Numbered from the stretch's first letter, positions 1-11,529 are shown. The stretch: 62,652 nt of DNA from Corynebacterium vitaeruminis (GCF_001054325.1 NZ_JVVM01000021.1:1-62652), one strand, 5' to 3'. Notes: a model not told the origin generated them from the letters alone. Made by a program: numbers and translations.

Positions 1-192
1 GCTGCAAATGTGAAACTGTGCGAGTTTATGACACTTTCAAGCCATTTTTCAGGCCATTTTTGACATAAATGCAGTCAGTAACTCGCATTGGGGTAAGTAG
101 CCAGAGGCTGGATCAAATAATCACGACGCACACGGGAAAGACACACTTTTCTTTACTTAACCCCTTACCCCCCCTTTGCATTCCCAGAACGC
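1..192. other. Window edge, no gene recognised
   Basis: No convincing coding frame or RNA gene was seen here. An AT-rich stretch holds two imperfect copies of a CCATTTTT element at about 44-59, followed by TTGACA near 59-64, which resembles a -35 hexamer. No matching -10 or downstream gene on the plus strand is evident, so this may be only the distal end of the neighbouring locus. Confidence 0.4.
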
Positions 193-225
193 AAAAATCC
201 CCCGGCCTTACGACCGGGGGATTTT
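193..225 (-). terminator. Rho-independent terminator after tRNA-Ala
   Basis: A GC-rich inverted repeat (CCCCCGG ... CCGGGGG) with a short loop is flanked by A and T runs. Read on the minus strand it ends in a run of five T, directly downstream of the tRNA-Ile/tRNA-Ala pair, so it probably ends that transcript. Confidence 0.85.
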
Positions 226-233
226 GTTCCTTG

Positions 234-306
234 TGGAGCTTAGGGGAATCGAACCCCTGACCTCCTGCTTGCAAAGCAGGTGCTCTACCAATTGAGCTAA
301 AGCCCC
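234..306 (-). tRNA. tRNA-Ala (anticodon TGC)
   Basis: The minus strand folds as a 73-nt cloverleaf. The acceptor stem is GGGGCTT/AAGCTCC, the anticodon loop is CTTTGCAAG giving TGC, and the T arm contains GGTTCGATTCC. The 3' CCA is not encoded, so pcnA in this window would add it. It lies just downstream of tRNA-Ile. The Ile-Ala order behind gyrA and the DUF3566 gene is standard in Actinobacteria. Confidence 0.97.
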
Positions 307-337
307 GTACACCGAGCAATTATACCTTGTTCGGTAG

Positions 338-411
338 TGGGCCTAGGAGGACTTGAACCTCCGACCCCTTCGTTATCAGCGAAGTGCTCTAACCGCCTGA
401 GCTATAGGCCC
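338..411 (-). tRNA. tRNA-Ile (anticodon GAT)
   Basis: The minus strand folds as a 74-nt cloverleaf. The acceptor stem is GGGCCTA/TAGGCCC, the anticodon loop CTGATAA gives GAT, and the T arm contains GGTTCAAGTCC. CCA is not encoded. It precedes tRNA-Ala on the same strand with about 31 nt between them, so both are probably cut from one precursor. Confidence 0.97.
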
Positions 412-559
412 CGTGGAACGAGATATAACTTAACCCGTAACCATGACACTTCACAAATCGCCTGGTCAGAGGCCTAAATATTAGGTTAAAAAGCAGTCAT
501 TAAGTAGTCATTACAGCTACTCCATGACCATTTCACTAAAAACTCCTCTGAACCAAAGC

Positions 560-596
560 GACCCCGGAGCCACCGAACGGGGGTGACACCGGGGTC
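560..596 (-). terminator. Probable terminator of the gyrA-DUF3566 transcript
   Basis: An 8-bp inverted repeat (GACCCCGG ... CCGGGGTC) encloses a second, weaker stem. It starts about 19 nt after the stop of the DUF3566 gene on the minus strand. The T run after it is weak (GCTTTGGTT), so it could also be only an RNA-stabilising hairpin. Confidence 0.5.
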
Positions 597-614
597 AGCG
601 GGAGGCAAAGCAGC

Positions 615-947
615 CTAGCTGTCGTCGGCAAGCGAAATCTTGAGACCTCCGACGAGACCGCCGCACGCGTTGTAGATAACCGCGCCGAGGGCCATGAACC
701 CAATCGACAGCACCCACCACAGCGCACCTACAGCGGCCGCCAGGCCAAGGACAAGACCCGCGCTGATGGAATCCTCCCCGCCGATCATTTCACTAATCGG
801 AGCGAGCAATCCCATCCCGGAGAGCAAGAGGTAGAGCAGGCCGATCGCGGCAAGCCAGACGAGGAAGCCAATGAAGCCAGTGGCCGCCGTAATGCGCATG
901 GCGGACCAGGGACTCACCTTGTCGACTACCAAGTTAGTTTCGGCCAT
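615..947 (-). CDS. DUF3566 small membrane protein
   Basis: A 110-residue integral membrane protein with two hydrophobic regions, about residues 18-45 (ITAATGFIGFLVWLAAIGLL) and 62-95. Family and position match the DUF3566 gene that follows gyrA in most Actinobacteria (Rv0007 in M. tuberculosis, longer there). Its role is unknown; links to division or envelope are speculation. ATG at 947 was chosen because AAGGAG sits at the right distance, inside the last gyrA codons. The gyrA stop is only 4 nt upstream, so translation is probably coupled. An upstream in-frame extension inside gyrA (Arg-rich) is rejected. The stop-proximal codons contain a copy of the repeated word CGTCGGCAAGC (623-633). Confidence 0.9.
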   Translation of the reverse strand: MAETNLVVDKVSPWSAMRITAATGFIGFLVWLAAIGLLYLLLSGMGLLAPISEMIGGEDSISAGLVLGLAAAVGALWWVLSIGFMALGAVIYNACGGLVGGLKISLADDS

Positions 948-951
948 GCGC

Positions 952-3555
952 TTACTCCTTCTCCGCCTCCGAGTCACCGGACTCGGCGGCACCGGTGCTC
1001 TTGGTGGCGCCGGTGCGCTTCGGGACTACGTCCAGGGTTCCGGCCTCAGAGACCTTCGAAGCGGTCTCCTCACCCTCATCCTCAACATTGCGGTCGATAG
1101 CCAGCAGTTCCACGCCGTCAGCGAGGTTGACCAGGCGCACGCCCTTGGTGGCACGCGAGGTGGCGCGAATCTCGTTGACGTTGGTGCGGATGATGTCGCC
1201 GGCGGAGGTGACAGCGAAGATTTCATCGTCGTTGTCGACCACCAGAGCGCCCATCAGCGGACCACGCTTCGGGTCGTATTTGAGCGTCAGCACGCCCATA
1301 CCGCCGCGGTTCTGCGGGGCGTACTCACTGAGCTTGGTCTTCTTGCCGAAGCCGCCGGTCGTGGCGACCAGCAGGTTGTGCTCTTCCTCGACCACGACCA
1401 TGCTGAGCAGCTTGTCGTCACCCTTGAAGCGCATGCCCTGGACACCGGCAGTGGCGCGGCCCATCGGGCGCAGCGCGTCGTCGGAGGCGGTGAAGCGAAT
1501 GGCCTGTCCGCGCTCAGAGACAAGCAGCAGGTCATCGTCAGCAGAGCACAGACGAGCACCAATCAGGGAGTCGCCTTCGCGCAGGTTAATGGCAATCAGG
1601 CCAGCGGAGCGAGCGGACTCGTAGTCCTCCAGGCGGGACTTCTTGACCTTGCCCTCGCTGGTGGCCAGCACCAGGTACGGGCTGTCCTGGTAGCTCTGAA
1701 TCTGCAGCACTTCGGCGATACGTTCTTCCGGCTGGAATTCCAGCAGGTTGGCGACATGCTGACCGCGGGCGGCGCGAGTGGCCTCCGGCAGTTCGTAGGC
1801 CTTGAGACGGTAGACACGCCCCTTGTTGGTGAAGAACAGAATCCAGTCGTGCGTGGAGCAGACGAAGAAGTGGCGGACAATATCGTCCTGCTTCAGGTCC
1901 GCACCGCGCACGCCCTTGCCACCACGGCGCTGTGCCTTGTAGGCATCGACCTTGGTGCGCTTGGCGTAGCCCGTGGAGGTAATGGTCACGACCACGTTCT
2001 CGCGGGCGATGAGGTCCTCTTCTGTGACGTCGCCCTCAGCGGCCACGATCTGGGTACGACGGTCATCGCCGTACTTCTCCACTACCTCGCCCAGCTCTTC
2101 CTTAACAATGGCGCGCTGACGCTCCGGCTTGGCCAGGATGTCCTTCAGGTCGGCGATCTCGAGCTCAATCTCAGCCAACTCGTCGATAATCTTCTGGCGC
2201 TCCAGAGCAGCCAGACGACGCAGCTGCATCGCCAAAATGGCGTCAGCCTGAATCTCGTCGATTTCAAGCAGACCCATCAGGCCCGTGCGCGCGGTATCGA
2301 CCGTGGCAGACCGGCGAATCAGGGCGATGACCTCGTCCAACATATCCAGAGCCTTGACCAGGCCACGCAGGATATGGGCACGCTTTTCCTTCTCGTCCAG
2401 GCGGAACTGGGTCCGTCGGACAATGACCTCAATCTGGTGGGCGACGTACAGCGTCACCATCTGGTCAATACGCAGCGTGCGTGGCACACCGTCGACGATG
2501 GCGAGCATGTTCGCGCCGAAGCTGGTCTGCAGCTGGGAGTGCTTGTACAGGTTATTCAGCACCACACGCGGCACGGCGTCGCGCTTGAGCTTGACGACGA
2601 TGCGCATGCCCCACTTCAGATCGGATTCGTCATCAATGGAGGCAATGCCCTGCAGACGACCATCCTTGACCTGATCTGCGATATTGGCAATCATGCGGTC
2701 CGGGTTGACCTGGTATGGCAGCTCAGTGATGACAATCGACTGACGAGTGCCCTCCTGCTCAATCGAGGTCACACCGCGCATGCGAATCGAGCCACGGCCG
2801 GTGGTGTAGGCCTCCTTGATGCCCTTGTCGCCGACAATCTGGGCGGCAGTTGGGAAATCCGGACCCTTGATGCGCTCCATGACCGCATCCAGCGTGGTCT
2901 TTTCATCCGCATCCGGGTTGTCCAGGCACCAGTTGATGGCATCCGCGACCTCACGAAGGTTGTGCGGCGGGATGTTGGTAGCCATACCGACGGCAATACC
3001 GCCGGAGCCGTTCATCAACAGCTGCGGGACACGCGACGGCAGAATAACAGGCTCTGTCGTACGACCGTCGTAGTTCGGCTGGAAATCAACGGTGTTTTCG
3101 CGAATGTCGCGCACCATTTCCATGGCCAACGGCGTCAGACGGGCCTCCGTATAACGCATAGCTGCGGGACCGTCGTCACCGCGGGAGCCGAAGTTACCCT
3201 GACCGTCGACAAGCGGATAGCGCATGGACCACGGCTGCGCCATGCGCACCATGGTGTCGTAAATAGCGCTGTCGCCGTGCGGGTGGTAGTTACCCATCGT
3301 GTCCGAGACCGGCTTTGCGGACTTCACATAACCGCGCTCTGGGCGGTAGCCGTTGTCGAACATGGCGTAGAGAATGCGGCGGTGCACCGGCTTGAGACCA
3401 TCACGGATCTCCGGCAGCGCACGGCCAACAATCACGCTCATGGCGTAGTCGATATAGCTCGACTGCATCTCTTCATTGATGTCGATCGGGCGAACCTGGT
3501 GGCCCAATACTCCACTTCCGAAGGATGAGCCGTCGTTGTTGTTATCGTCGCTCAA
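952..3555 (-). CDS. gyrA: DNA gyrase subunit A
   Basis: An 867-residue gyrase A subunit, the DNA breakage-reunion part of the A2B2 enzyme that introduces negative supercoils. The catalytic tyrosine is Tyr135 in AMRYTEAR. The quinolone-determining segment [10 protein letters not shown] (91-100) keeps Ser96 and Asp100, the unmutated residues at the two classical resistance positions. The GyrA box QRRGGKG near residue 545 and the beta-pinwheel C-terminal domain are present, followed by a Ser/Glu/Ala-rich tail. The start is a TTG at 3555 preceded by AAGGAAG; no ATG alternative fits. Unlike the usual arrangement it is not next to gyrB: about 3.75 kb with four genes separates them. Confidence 0.98.
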   Translation of the reverse strand: MSDDNNNDGSSFGSGVLGHQVRPIDINEEMQSSYIDYAMSVIVGRALPEIRDGLKPVHRRILYAMFDNGYRPERGYVKSAKPVSDTMGNYHPHGDSAIYDTMVRMAQPWSMRYPLVDGQGNFGSRGDDGPAAMRYTEARLTPLAMEMVRDIRENTVDFQPNYDGRTTEPVILPSRVPQLLMNGSGGIAVGMATNIPPHNLREVADAINWCLDNPDADEKTTLDAVMERIKGPDFPTAAQIVGDKGIKEAYTTGRGSIRMRGVTSIEQEGTRQSIVITELPYQVNPDRMIANIADQVKDGRLQGIASIDDESDLKWGMRIVVKLKRDAVPRVVLNNLYKHSQLQTSFGANMLAIVDGVPRTLRIDQMVTLYVAHQIEVIVRRTQFRLDEKEKRAHILRGLVKALDMLDEVIALIRRSATVDTARTGLMGLLEIDEIQADAILAMQLRRLAALERQKIIDELAEIELEIADLKDILAKPERQRAIVKEELGEVVEKYGDDRRTQIVAAEGDVTEEDLIARENVVVTITSTGYAKRTKVDAYKAQRRGGKGVRGADLKQDDIVRHFFVCSTHDWILFFTNKGRVYRLKAYELPEATRAARGQHVANLLEFQPEERIAEVLQIQSYQDSPYLVLATSEGKVKKSRLEDYESARSAGLIAINLREGDSLIGARLCSADDDLLLVSERGQAIRFTASDDALRPMGRATAGVQGMRFKGDDKLLSMVVVEEEHNLLVATTGGFGKKTKLSEYAPQNRGGMGVLTLKYDPKRGPLMGALVVDNDDEIFAVTSAGDIIRTNVNEIRATSRATKGVRLVNLADGVELLAIDRNVEDEGEETASKVSEAGTLDVVPKRTGATKSTGAAESGDSEAEKE

Positions 3556-3639
3556 TGACTGCTTCCTTTACTTAAAAGAGGTTCGCACCCATTCTACAGG
3601 GCTTTAGAGCCCGCTTTACGACGCCGTGCGCAACTTTTC

Positions 3640-3656
3640 GATACCATTGTGGTATC
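3640..3656. promoter_or_regulatory. Perfect inverted repeat, candidate antitoxin operator
   Basis: GATACCA-TTG-TGGTATC is a perfect 7-bp inverted repeat in the 185-bp gap between divergent gyrA and the ribbon-helix-helix gene. Ribbon-helix-helix antitoxins usually repress their own promoter through such palindromes. The link to this regulator is inference from position; it is also close enough to affect gyrA. Confidence 0.5.
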
Positions 3657-3740
3657 AAATACTCGGTTTCTAAGCCTGATAGCGCGAAACAAACCAGCGC
3701 AGTTAGGAAGCGCGGCTAGGTAGCAAGGAGTAAATGCGCG

Positions 3741-3968
3741 ATGGCGATGACCTTGAGGCTCACGAAAGAACAGGACACCGCCCTGGCACTGCTGGCGCAA
3801 ATGGAGGGCGTATCCAAACACGAAGCAGCCATTCGCGCCATTGAATCCGCCGCCCGGAGAGCCCTTCAACAAGGCCAGGCCAGGGAAATTACGGCAAGCG
3901 TGATTGATACCGACATGGCGCTGCTGCGAAACTTGAGCTCCCCGAGGGCCCGCGGAGGACAAGAATGA
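3741..3968 (+). CDS. Ribbon-helix-helix antitoxin-like protein
   Basis: A 75-residue protein with the CopG/Arc-type layout: an N-terminal beta strand (MTLRLTKEQ), then two helices (DTALALLAQMEG and SKHEAAIRAIESAARRAL), then a flexible tail that could hold the partner protein. The family binds DNA as a dimer and often works as an antitoxin. AAGGAG at 3725-3730 supports the ATG at 3741; ATG at 3747 is also possible. The stop overlaps the start of the Doc-like gene (ATGA at 3965-3968), typical of a coupled toxin-antitoxin pair. The palindrome at 3640-3656 is a candidate binding site. Family by motif inspection only; exact function unproven. Confidence 0.75.
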   Translation: MAMTLRLTKEQDTALALLAQMEGVSKHEAAIRAIESAARRALQQGQAREITASVIDTDMALLRNLSSPRARGGQE

Positions 3969-4303
3969 GCGCACCTCAAATTCAACCTCTCAGCGAGGCC
4001 GCAATCCTGGCGGCTACCGACGAACTGGTGGTCAAAGTGTCGGAATTGACCGACGCTACACTTGCGCGACCATGGGCGATCAGCGCCATTGCCGCCGCCA
4101 GCTCAGGAGTCATCGCTGGTCACCATAGTTTCCCCACAGTCTCTGCGGCAGCACAGGCGGCCGCTTACGCAACGTTTCACGTGAAACCACTGAGTTTCGG
4201 CAACACCGCGCTGGGCACATTACTCGCGCATATACTCCTCACCGCCAACGGGGAAGAAGTGTCATTCGCAGAGACCTGGGAACTGGTCAAAAGCGGCATC
4301 TAG
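3965..4303 (+). CDS. Degenerate Doc/Fic-like protein
   Basis: A 112-residue protein in the toxin position of a two-gene module, a little shorter than Doc (about 126). The segment AAAQAAAYATFHVKPLSFGN, followed by an NTALGTLLAHILL helix and TANGEEVS, follows the layout of the Doc core (helix, H-P-F-x-x-G-N-K-R loop, helix, NG). Aligned this way, GN is kept, the catalytic His is Lys, and the Lys/Arg after GN are Thr/Ala. Nucleotide or phosphate transfer would therefore be lost. A parS site (4173-4188) encodes the codons TFHVKP at exactly this place. Translation is coupled to the upstream gene. The gene ends 13 nt before the convergent phospholipase gene. The Doc relation is inference from pattern and context. 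Confidence 0.6.
   Translation: MSAPQIQPLSEAAILAATDELVVKVSELTDATLARPWAISAIAAASSGVIAGHHSFPTVSAAAQAAAYATFHVKPLSFGNTALGTLLAHILLTANGEEVSFAETWELVKSGI
4173..4188. promoter_or_regulatory. parS site inside the Doc-like gene
   Basis: CGTTTCACGTGAAACC contains the full 14-bp parS core GTTTCACGTGAAAC, with both outer bases altered. It lies about 9 kb from the dnaA-dnaN gap, within the range where ParB loading sites cluster. It is in frame inside the Doc-like gene. Confidence 0.9.
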
Positions 4304-4316
4304 CCAGAGACGCGGC

Positions 4317-6275
4317 CTAGTCGATTTTTCGGGTGAACGGGCTCGTCGGAATGCGATTGCCGGACTCCAACCGACCCGTGTAGTACGCCGTGGCCTCACC
4401 TTCAGTCAGCTCGACCTCGTACCAGCCATCACGGACATAATCAGCCGTGCGGTCCTGCCCGCCAACTAGAACACGTCCCGCCGCGTGCTCCAAAGTAACC
4501 TCCGGCAACTCCTTCGCCGTCTTGCTGAAGACACGCAGGAAGCGGTCCGGGCCGCACACGGTAAGTTCGCGCTCCAGGAGCCCAACTCGCAGCTCTAACG
4601 TGCCGAGCACTGTGTGGTGCTCCACCCTGTTGCCACTATAGACAGCGAAAACAGCCTCGCGGGAACCGTCGTTGACCAGCACAAGGTTGCCGTCTTTAAG
4701 GTAGGCGTGGAGCCGGTACGGCGTTGGCAGCGCGGTCGCCTGCTCGGACTCCTGCACCGGATAGTCACCGGCCGGCTCCGCCTCCCAGCGCTTCACAAAC
4801 TCCGGGGCTGGCCCCGGCTGCTCCGGAAGCTGCATTCCCGCCGACGCCGAGAAGTCCAGCGTGGATACCAAATCACCACAGACCCGACGACGCCAATCAG
4901 TAATGTTTCCACAGCCCACACCAGTAACCTGCTCCAGGAAACGGATTACCGAAGTGTGATCGAAGACCTCCGAGGACACCAGGCCACCCACCGACCACGG
5001 TGAAATGACAGTCATCGGGACGCGGAAGCCGAGCCCCTTCGGCTTGCTCAAGTACCACTCCCCCGGCTCATTCTTTGGCGGCAGCGGCGGCACCACATGG
5101 TCGAAGTAACCGTCAAACTCGTCAAAGTTAATCAGGAAGACCGTCTTGGCCCACACCTCCGGGTTGGAGGCCAGCGCATCCAACAGACGGTAGGTGATAT
5201 TCGCCGACTGAATTGGCGACGACGCTCCGGGGTGCTCACTTTCCGCAGCCGAAGGCACAATCCAGGACACCTTTGGCAGCTGCCCGGATTCGATATCCCG
5301 TCGGAAAGCGTCGGCTAGTGTACCCGGCTGGCGGCGGTGCAGCGCGCGATTGAAGAGATCCCGTTCCGCATCAGGCAGCTTCTCCACAGCGGCATTCAAA
5401 CGATCGACCATCTCCTGCTGCTCTGCAGTTGGCGGCATCCCATCGCCCAGCTCCAGTAGCTTCTCATGAAAACCCGTCATATCGAGCCCCGGCAGCCCGG
5501 CCTCACGAATGACCTTGCGGCCAATATTTCGAAACGCGGCAAAGAAATCCAGGTTGTTGTCCGTGTAGTTATCCCACTCCTGGTAGACGCGCCACGGCAC
5601 CCCTGCCTCCGTGAGCTCCTCGGCATAAGTGCGCCACTTATACCCCGGGTGCGTCGGCTCATACGCCGCGTTGCCAACCGCTCCAGTCCCCCACGGTTCC
5701 TTTCGGGTGTCACCCGAAAACAGGTAGTTGCGGTTCGGGCTTGTCGACGTAGGCATCGAGGAAAAGTAACCATCACAGATGGTGAACGTCTCTGCGAGAG
5801 CGAATTGGAACGCGATGTCCTGGCGGTCATAACAGGCCATCGTGCCCTTGCCCTTGGCTTCAATCCAGCCGTTGCAGCGGCCGCCGTTTAGTGCAACCTG
5901 CCCGTCTTCCCAACCGTGAGGCAAACTTGCGATGTACTCCACCGAGAGATCACCGCGATTGGCAGCATTGCGAATCAAGTACGGAGTGATCCCGCTCTGG
6001 TTGAAAACACCCGGTAAAGCGGAATTGTCGTTGTACCCTCGCACCCCTCGGAGCGTGCCGAAGTAGTGATCAAAAGAGCGGTTTTCCTGCATCAACACGA
6101 CGACATGCTCAATCTGGTCAAGAGAGCCAGCCGGTCGGGGCTGCGCGAGCGCGTGACGCAGTGATGGTGGCAGCAGCGTGCTCGCAGCGGTGACGGCACC
6201 GACTCCTGCAGCGGTCTGCAGGAAGTGTCGACGGGAAAACTCAGATATTTTTTTAGGTGATGTTGCCATAAGCAT
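4317..6275 (-). CDS. Tat-exported phospholipase C (phosphoesterase family)
   Basis: A 652-residue secreted phospholipase C of the PlcA-D/PlcN family, which cleaves phospholipid headgroups to give diacylglycerol. The N-terminus has a twin-arginine signal: SRRHFLQ at 14-20, then a hydrophobic stretch ending near HALA. The catalytic core starts with QENRSFDHYFG (about 63-73) and contains the family FDEFDGYFDHVVPP segment. The C-terminal third carries the DUF756-type beta domain (YRLHAYLKDGNLVLVNDGS). Start 6275 or 6269 (MATSPKK); neither has a strong ribosome-binding site. The upstream hydrolase gene is 41 nt away on the same strand, suggesting an operon for lipid breakdown. Substrate preference (phosphatidylcholine or others) cannot be read from the sequence. 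Confidence 0.92.
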   Translation of the reverse strand: MLMATSPKKISEFSRRHFLQTAAGVGAVTAASTLLPPSLRHALAQPRPAGSLDQIEHVVVLMQENRSFDHYFGTLRGVRGYNDNSALPGVFNQSGITPYLIRNAANRGDLSVEYIASLPHGWEDGQVALNGGRCNGWIEAKGKGTMACYDRQDIAFQFALAETFTICDGYFSSMPTSTSPNRNYLFSGDTRKEPWGTGAVGNAAYEPTHPGYKWRTYAEELTEAGVPWRVYQEWDNYTDNNLDFFAAFRNIGRKVIREAGLPGLDMTGFHEKLLELGDGMPPTAEQQEMVDRLNAAVEKLPDAERDLFNRALHRRQPGTLADAFRRDIESGQLPKVSWIVPSAAESEHPGASSPIQSANITYRLLDALASNPEVWAKTVFLINFDEFDGYFDHVVPPLPPKNEPGEWYLSKPKGLGFRVPMTVISPWSVGGLVSSEVFDHTSVIRFLEQVTGVGCGNITDWRRRVCGDLVSTLDFSASAGMQLPEQPGPAPEFVKRWEAEPAGDYPVQESEQATALPTPYRLHAYLKDGNLVLVNDGSREAVFAVYSGNRVEHHTVLGTLELRVGLLERELTVCGPDRFLRVFSKTAKELPEVTLEHAAGRVLVGGQDRTADYVRDGWYEVELTEGEATAYYTGRLESGNRIPTSPFTRKID

Positions 6276-6316
6276 CTACGTTAAGAAGCGCAGATTACAG
6301 GTTGGAAAATTGCGGT

Positions 6317-7225
6317 TTAAATTTCTTCAAGGAACCGCTCGAAGCGGTCAACCACAGCCTGCGGCTCACGTGCCCACCGGTTATGTCCTAGGCGCTGCTC
6401 AATAAACTCGTATTTCGCCGAATTCGGCAACATCCGCGCCAACGCCTGCGCCGATGCCGCCGGGCAGTCACGGTCACCGCCACAGTTCAGCAGCAGCGCC
6501 GGGGTGGTCACCTTAGGCATCTCAGCGGCATAATCGATGTCCGCACCGCGCGGTCGCAGGAGACCCGTGCGCGAGAATCGCGCCCACTCCACCACATGGT
6601 TACGGGCCTGTCGGCCGTAGCCGGCCACATCAAACCTGCCCGCTGGCCAATAACCCAGAATCTGGGACACTACCTGCATAAACGGTGCGCCGTAGCGAAG
6701 CCGCTTGTACTCGTTGCCAGTAAAACACTTGTAGTGCGGAGTACCGGAGCCGACCATCACTACGCCAGCCACGTCCGCTTCCGGTCGAGCCAGATACAGC
6801 GAGGCAATCTGGCCGCCCATGGAATGACACAGCAGGTAGACCGGCAGCTTCTCCCCTGTGCTCTCCCCTGCCGCGAGGTGGTCGAACTCCTTACGCGCAC
6901 GCGCCACGGCCAACGGGTAATCCACCGATGCAAGATCCTGGTAGCCCCAGTTGTGGCCACGAGTGGCCACCGCAGTCTGGTTACCCTGGCCGCGCAGCTC
7001 CGAGGTCAGGACGCAAAAACCTCGGCGCTGCAACTCTTGGGCAATCGGCCGGTAATAGCGAGCCCCCATGCCAAAGCCCGGCCAAATAACGACGATGCCC
7101 CGAGGCGTACCTTCGGGAGTCCGAAGCGCCATCGGGGTCACGGAGCCATCGGGCAATGTCTCCTGCACAATACGTGGCTCAGCCGGCGGTTCCCCGTTGA
7201 CCATGCTTCCTCGAGTATCTTCCAT
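6317..7225 (-). CDS. Alpha/beta hydrolase, monoglyceride-lipase-like
   Basis: A 302-residue serine hydrolase of the lysophospholipase/monoglyceride lipase type (Hydrolase_4). The oxyanion-side motif WPGFGMGARYYRPIA (about 49-62) is followed by nucleophile Ser135 in CHSMGG. The acid is likely the Asp in GGDRDCPA, and the base the His in RLGHNRW near the C-terminus. No signal peptide is visible, so it should act in the cytoplasm. ATG at 7204 has a better ribosome-binding site (GAGG) than the one at 7225, so the true protein may be 7 residues shorter. It lies upstream of the phospholipase C gene in the same orientation. Secreted PLC would release diacylglycerol, and this enzyme could finish acylglycerol breakdown after uptake (inference). 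Confidence 0.85.
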   Translation of the reverse strand: MEDTRGSMVNGEPPAEPRIVQETLPDGSVTPMALRTPEGTPRGIVVIWPGFGMGARYYRPIAQELQRRGFCVLTSELRGQGNQTAVATRGHNWGYQDLASVDYPLAVARARKEFDHLAAGESTGEKLPVYLLCHSMGGQIASLYLARPEADVAGVVMVGSGTPHYKCFTGNEYKRLRYGAPFMQVVSQILGYWPAGRFDVAGYGRQARNHVVEWARFSRTGLLRPRGADIDYAAEMPKVTTPALLLNCGGDRDCPAASAQALARMLPNSAKYEFIEQRLGHNRWAREPQAVVDRFERFLEEI

Positions 7226-7306
7226 TTCATAAACATTAATGGCTGAACTGAGGTTTTGTCAGGGGAACTGACAAGCCGATAACCAGACTACAAACCAAAT
7301 ACTGGT

Positions 7307-9634
<2,328 letters not shown>

Positions 9635-10306
9635 TTACCCGTAAGTATCACGCGGACCTCGCCCCTCGATGTGCAATTTGCCCTTGCGCCAATTCGGCGC
9701 CTTCGGGCCCAACACCTTAATTTCCTCAACCACGCCATCACCGACACGCTCCGCAATCGACTTCAGCACCTGCCGCTGCGCCAACCGCAGCTGTGTTGCC
9801 CATGCCGTCGATTGGCACTCGACCACCAAAGTGCCGTCCTTAAACTCCTTGACCTGGGAGTGCTCCGCGACAACCTTGCCGACCATCGAATCCCACTCCG
9901 TCATAATCACACCGTGGGCAATGTGAATCTGCCAACCTCGATCAACGACGGCCTTATTCAGCACCGCACCAATCGGCGCAGGTCGACGGTCATATTTCCG
10001 ATATAGCCGAATCCCCGATTCCTTCAACAGGCTCGGCGAAATCACCGTGCCGGCGCGATCTCGCACCACTGCCTGCACTGCACGCTGCTTATCGACGTCC
10101 GCGACAATCCCCTCCGCGGCCTTCACAGGCACACGACTATCGAGACCCGCCCACGAGCCCTTCTTCTTCGGTGGCCGCTGGAGATTCGGTAACTTGTGAC
10201 CACCCTCTTTAGCGGCAGTACGCATGCGGAAGAAAGCGTCGCTGATTAGGTCGTTTTCCTCTTCCGGCGAGTTATCCGGTGCCATGTTCTCGACCATACC
10301 CGTCAC
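9635..10306 (-). CDS. dciA: DciA-type replicative helicase loader (DUF721)
   Basis: A 223-residue DUF721/DciA protein (Rv0004 family). DciA is the ancestral partner that interacts with DnaB in bacteria lacking DnaC/DnaI. The conserved domain is about residues 105-205 ([20 protein letters not shown] ... [31 protein letters not shown]). The N-terminal half is charged and probably disordered, as usual in Actinobacteria. The start is a GTG at 10306 overlapping the recF stop in GTGA, so translation is coupled to recF. An internal start ([11 protein letters not shown]) is possible. DnaB itself is at 52.5 kb. Confidence 0.9.
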   Translation of the reverse strand: MTGMVENMAPDNSPEEENDLISDAFFRMRTAAKEGGHKLPNLQRPPKKKGSWAGLDSRVPVKAAEGIVADVDKQRAVQAVVRDRAGTVISPSLLKESGIRLYRKYDRRPAPIGAVLNKAVVDRGWQIHIAHGVIMTEWDSMVGKVVAEHSQVKEFKDGTLVVECQSTAWATQLRLAQRQVLKSIAERVGDGVVEEIKVLGPKAPNWRKGKLHIEGRGPRDTYG

Positions 10307-11520
10307 TCTTCCGCGACTGGGGTTATGTCTGGGTCAGCATCAGCATCCAGCAGCGAGATTCGCCCCTCCTCAGTCTGCGTCACCGTCACCGTGTGATGGG
10401 TCACCGACGAGTCCTCCACCAGTGCCTGTGGCAACTCCTCTCCCACCGCCGAGGTAATCAACACCTGCTCAGCCTGCTGCGCAATGTCCATGAGTGCTTC
10501 CCGACGGTGCCGGTCGAGCTCCGCAAACACGTCGTCAAGCACCAAAACCGGGTCGGGCCCATCGGCGCGGAGCAAAAAGTACGCACCGAGGCGCAGCGCG
10601 AGCGCAAAAGACCAGGTCTCGCCGTGACTGGCAAAGCCCTTAGCGGGGTCGTTGCCGAGAATGAGATCGAGATCATCACGATGCGGACCGACAAGGCAGG
10701 AACCGCGCTCAATCTCCGCGGTGCGACGCGTGGCCATCTTAGTCAGCAGCAATGCCTCGAGCAGCTCCGGTTCGCTGGGCAATGGCCCGCCGTCCAGGCT
10801 GTCGACCTTCGGCGCATAGGCAATCGTGGCCGGCCGCGAGTGCGGTGCAAGGGTGGCATACGCCTGGCTGACATGCTCGGAGAGCTCGGCAATCAAGTCC
10901 ATGCGCGCAGCCATTAACGCTGCTCCCACCTGGGCTAATTGCGCATCCCAGGTATCCAGTGTGCTCAGCGCGGCCTGCCCCTCCGAGGAAGAATAGCCAC
11001 GGCGCAGCGTCGAGCTCGCCGACTTCAGTAACGCATTCTTCTGACGCAAAATCTTGTCATATTGAATGCGGATACCGGCGGACGGTGGCCGTCGTAAAGC
11101 GAGCAGATCGTCGATATAGCGGCGACGCGCGGCGGGCTCGCCCTTGACCAGCGTGAGATCCTCGGGCGAGAAAAAGACCGACTTGACGATTCCCAGTAGC
11201 TCCCGCGGGGACTTCAGCCGAGTGCGATTAATCTGCGCCTGGTTCGCGCGATGCGGATTGATGAGCAAATGCGCTGTCAGCTCGCGGCCGTCATTGACCG
11301 CCGTCGCTGAAATGCGTGCCGACGGGCTACCTGAGCGGACCAGCGGAGCATCCGTAGAAACTCGATGTGAACTGAGCGTGGAGAGATACCCAACGGCCTC
11401 GACGATATTGGTCTTGCCGTAGCCATTTTGCCCGGTAAATACGGTAATTCCAGGCGTGAACTCGACTTCCAACTCCGGCCAGGAGCGGAAGTCACGCAAG
11501 GACAAATACCGAATGTGCAT
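10303..11520 (-). CDS. recF: DNA replication/repair protein RecF
   Basis: A 405-residue RecF, an SMC-like ATPase that helps load RecA at single-strand gaps. The Walker A is [14 protein letters not shown] (about 30-43), the signature region lies near [13 protein letters not shown], and Walker B is [13 protein letters not shown]. It starts with ATG 9 nt from the dnaN stop and ends overlapping dciA, so dnaN-recF-dciA form one unit. The C-terminus has an extra acidic tail ([16 protein letters not shown]). Confidence 0.97.
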   Translation of the reverse strand: MHIRYLSLRDFRSWPELEVEFTPGITVFTGQNGYGKTNIVEAVGYLSTLSSHRVSTDAPLVRSGSPSARISATAVNDGRELTAHLLINPHRANQAQINRTRLKSPRELLGIVKSVFFSPEDLTLVKGEPAARRRYIDDLLALRRPPSAGIRIQYDKILRQKNALLKSASSTLRRGYSSSEGQAALSTLDTWDAQLAQVGAALMAARMDLIAELSEHVSQAYATLAPHSRPATIAYAPKVDSLDGGPLPSEPELLEALLLTKMATRRTAEIERGSCLVGPHRDDLDLILGNDPAKGFASHGETWSFALALRLGAYFLLRADGPDPVLVLDDVFAELDRHRREALMDIAQQAEQVLITSAVGEELPQALVEDSSVTHHTVTVTQTEEGRISLLDADADPDITPVAEE

Positions 11521-11529
11521 AGTCGCAGA

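Noticed and set aside
1..420. rRNA operon around tRNA-Ile and tRNA-Ala
   Set aside because: The tRNA pair resembles the rrn spacer pair of other bacteria, but no 16S or 23S sequence is present; the pair follows gyrA as usual for Actinobacteria.
871..3528. Long plus-strand open frame opposite gyrA (885 codons)
   Set aside because: It mirrors gyrA exactly in extent, has no family features and is rich in His, Leu and Gln as expected from antisense of a GC-rich gene.
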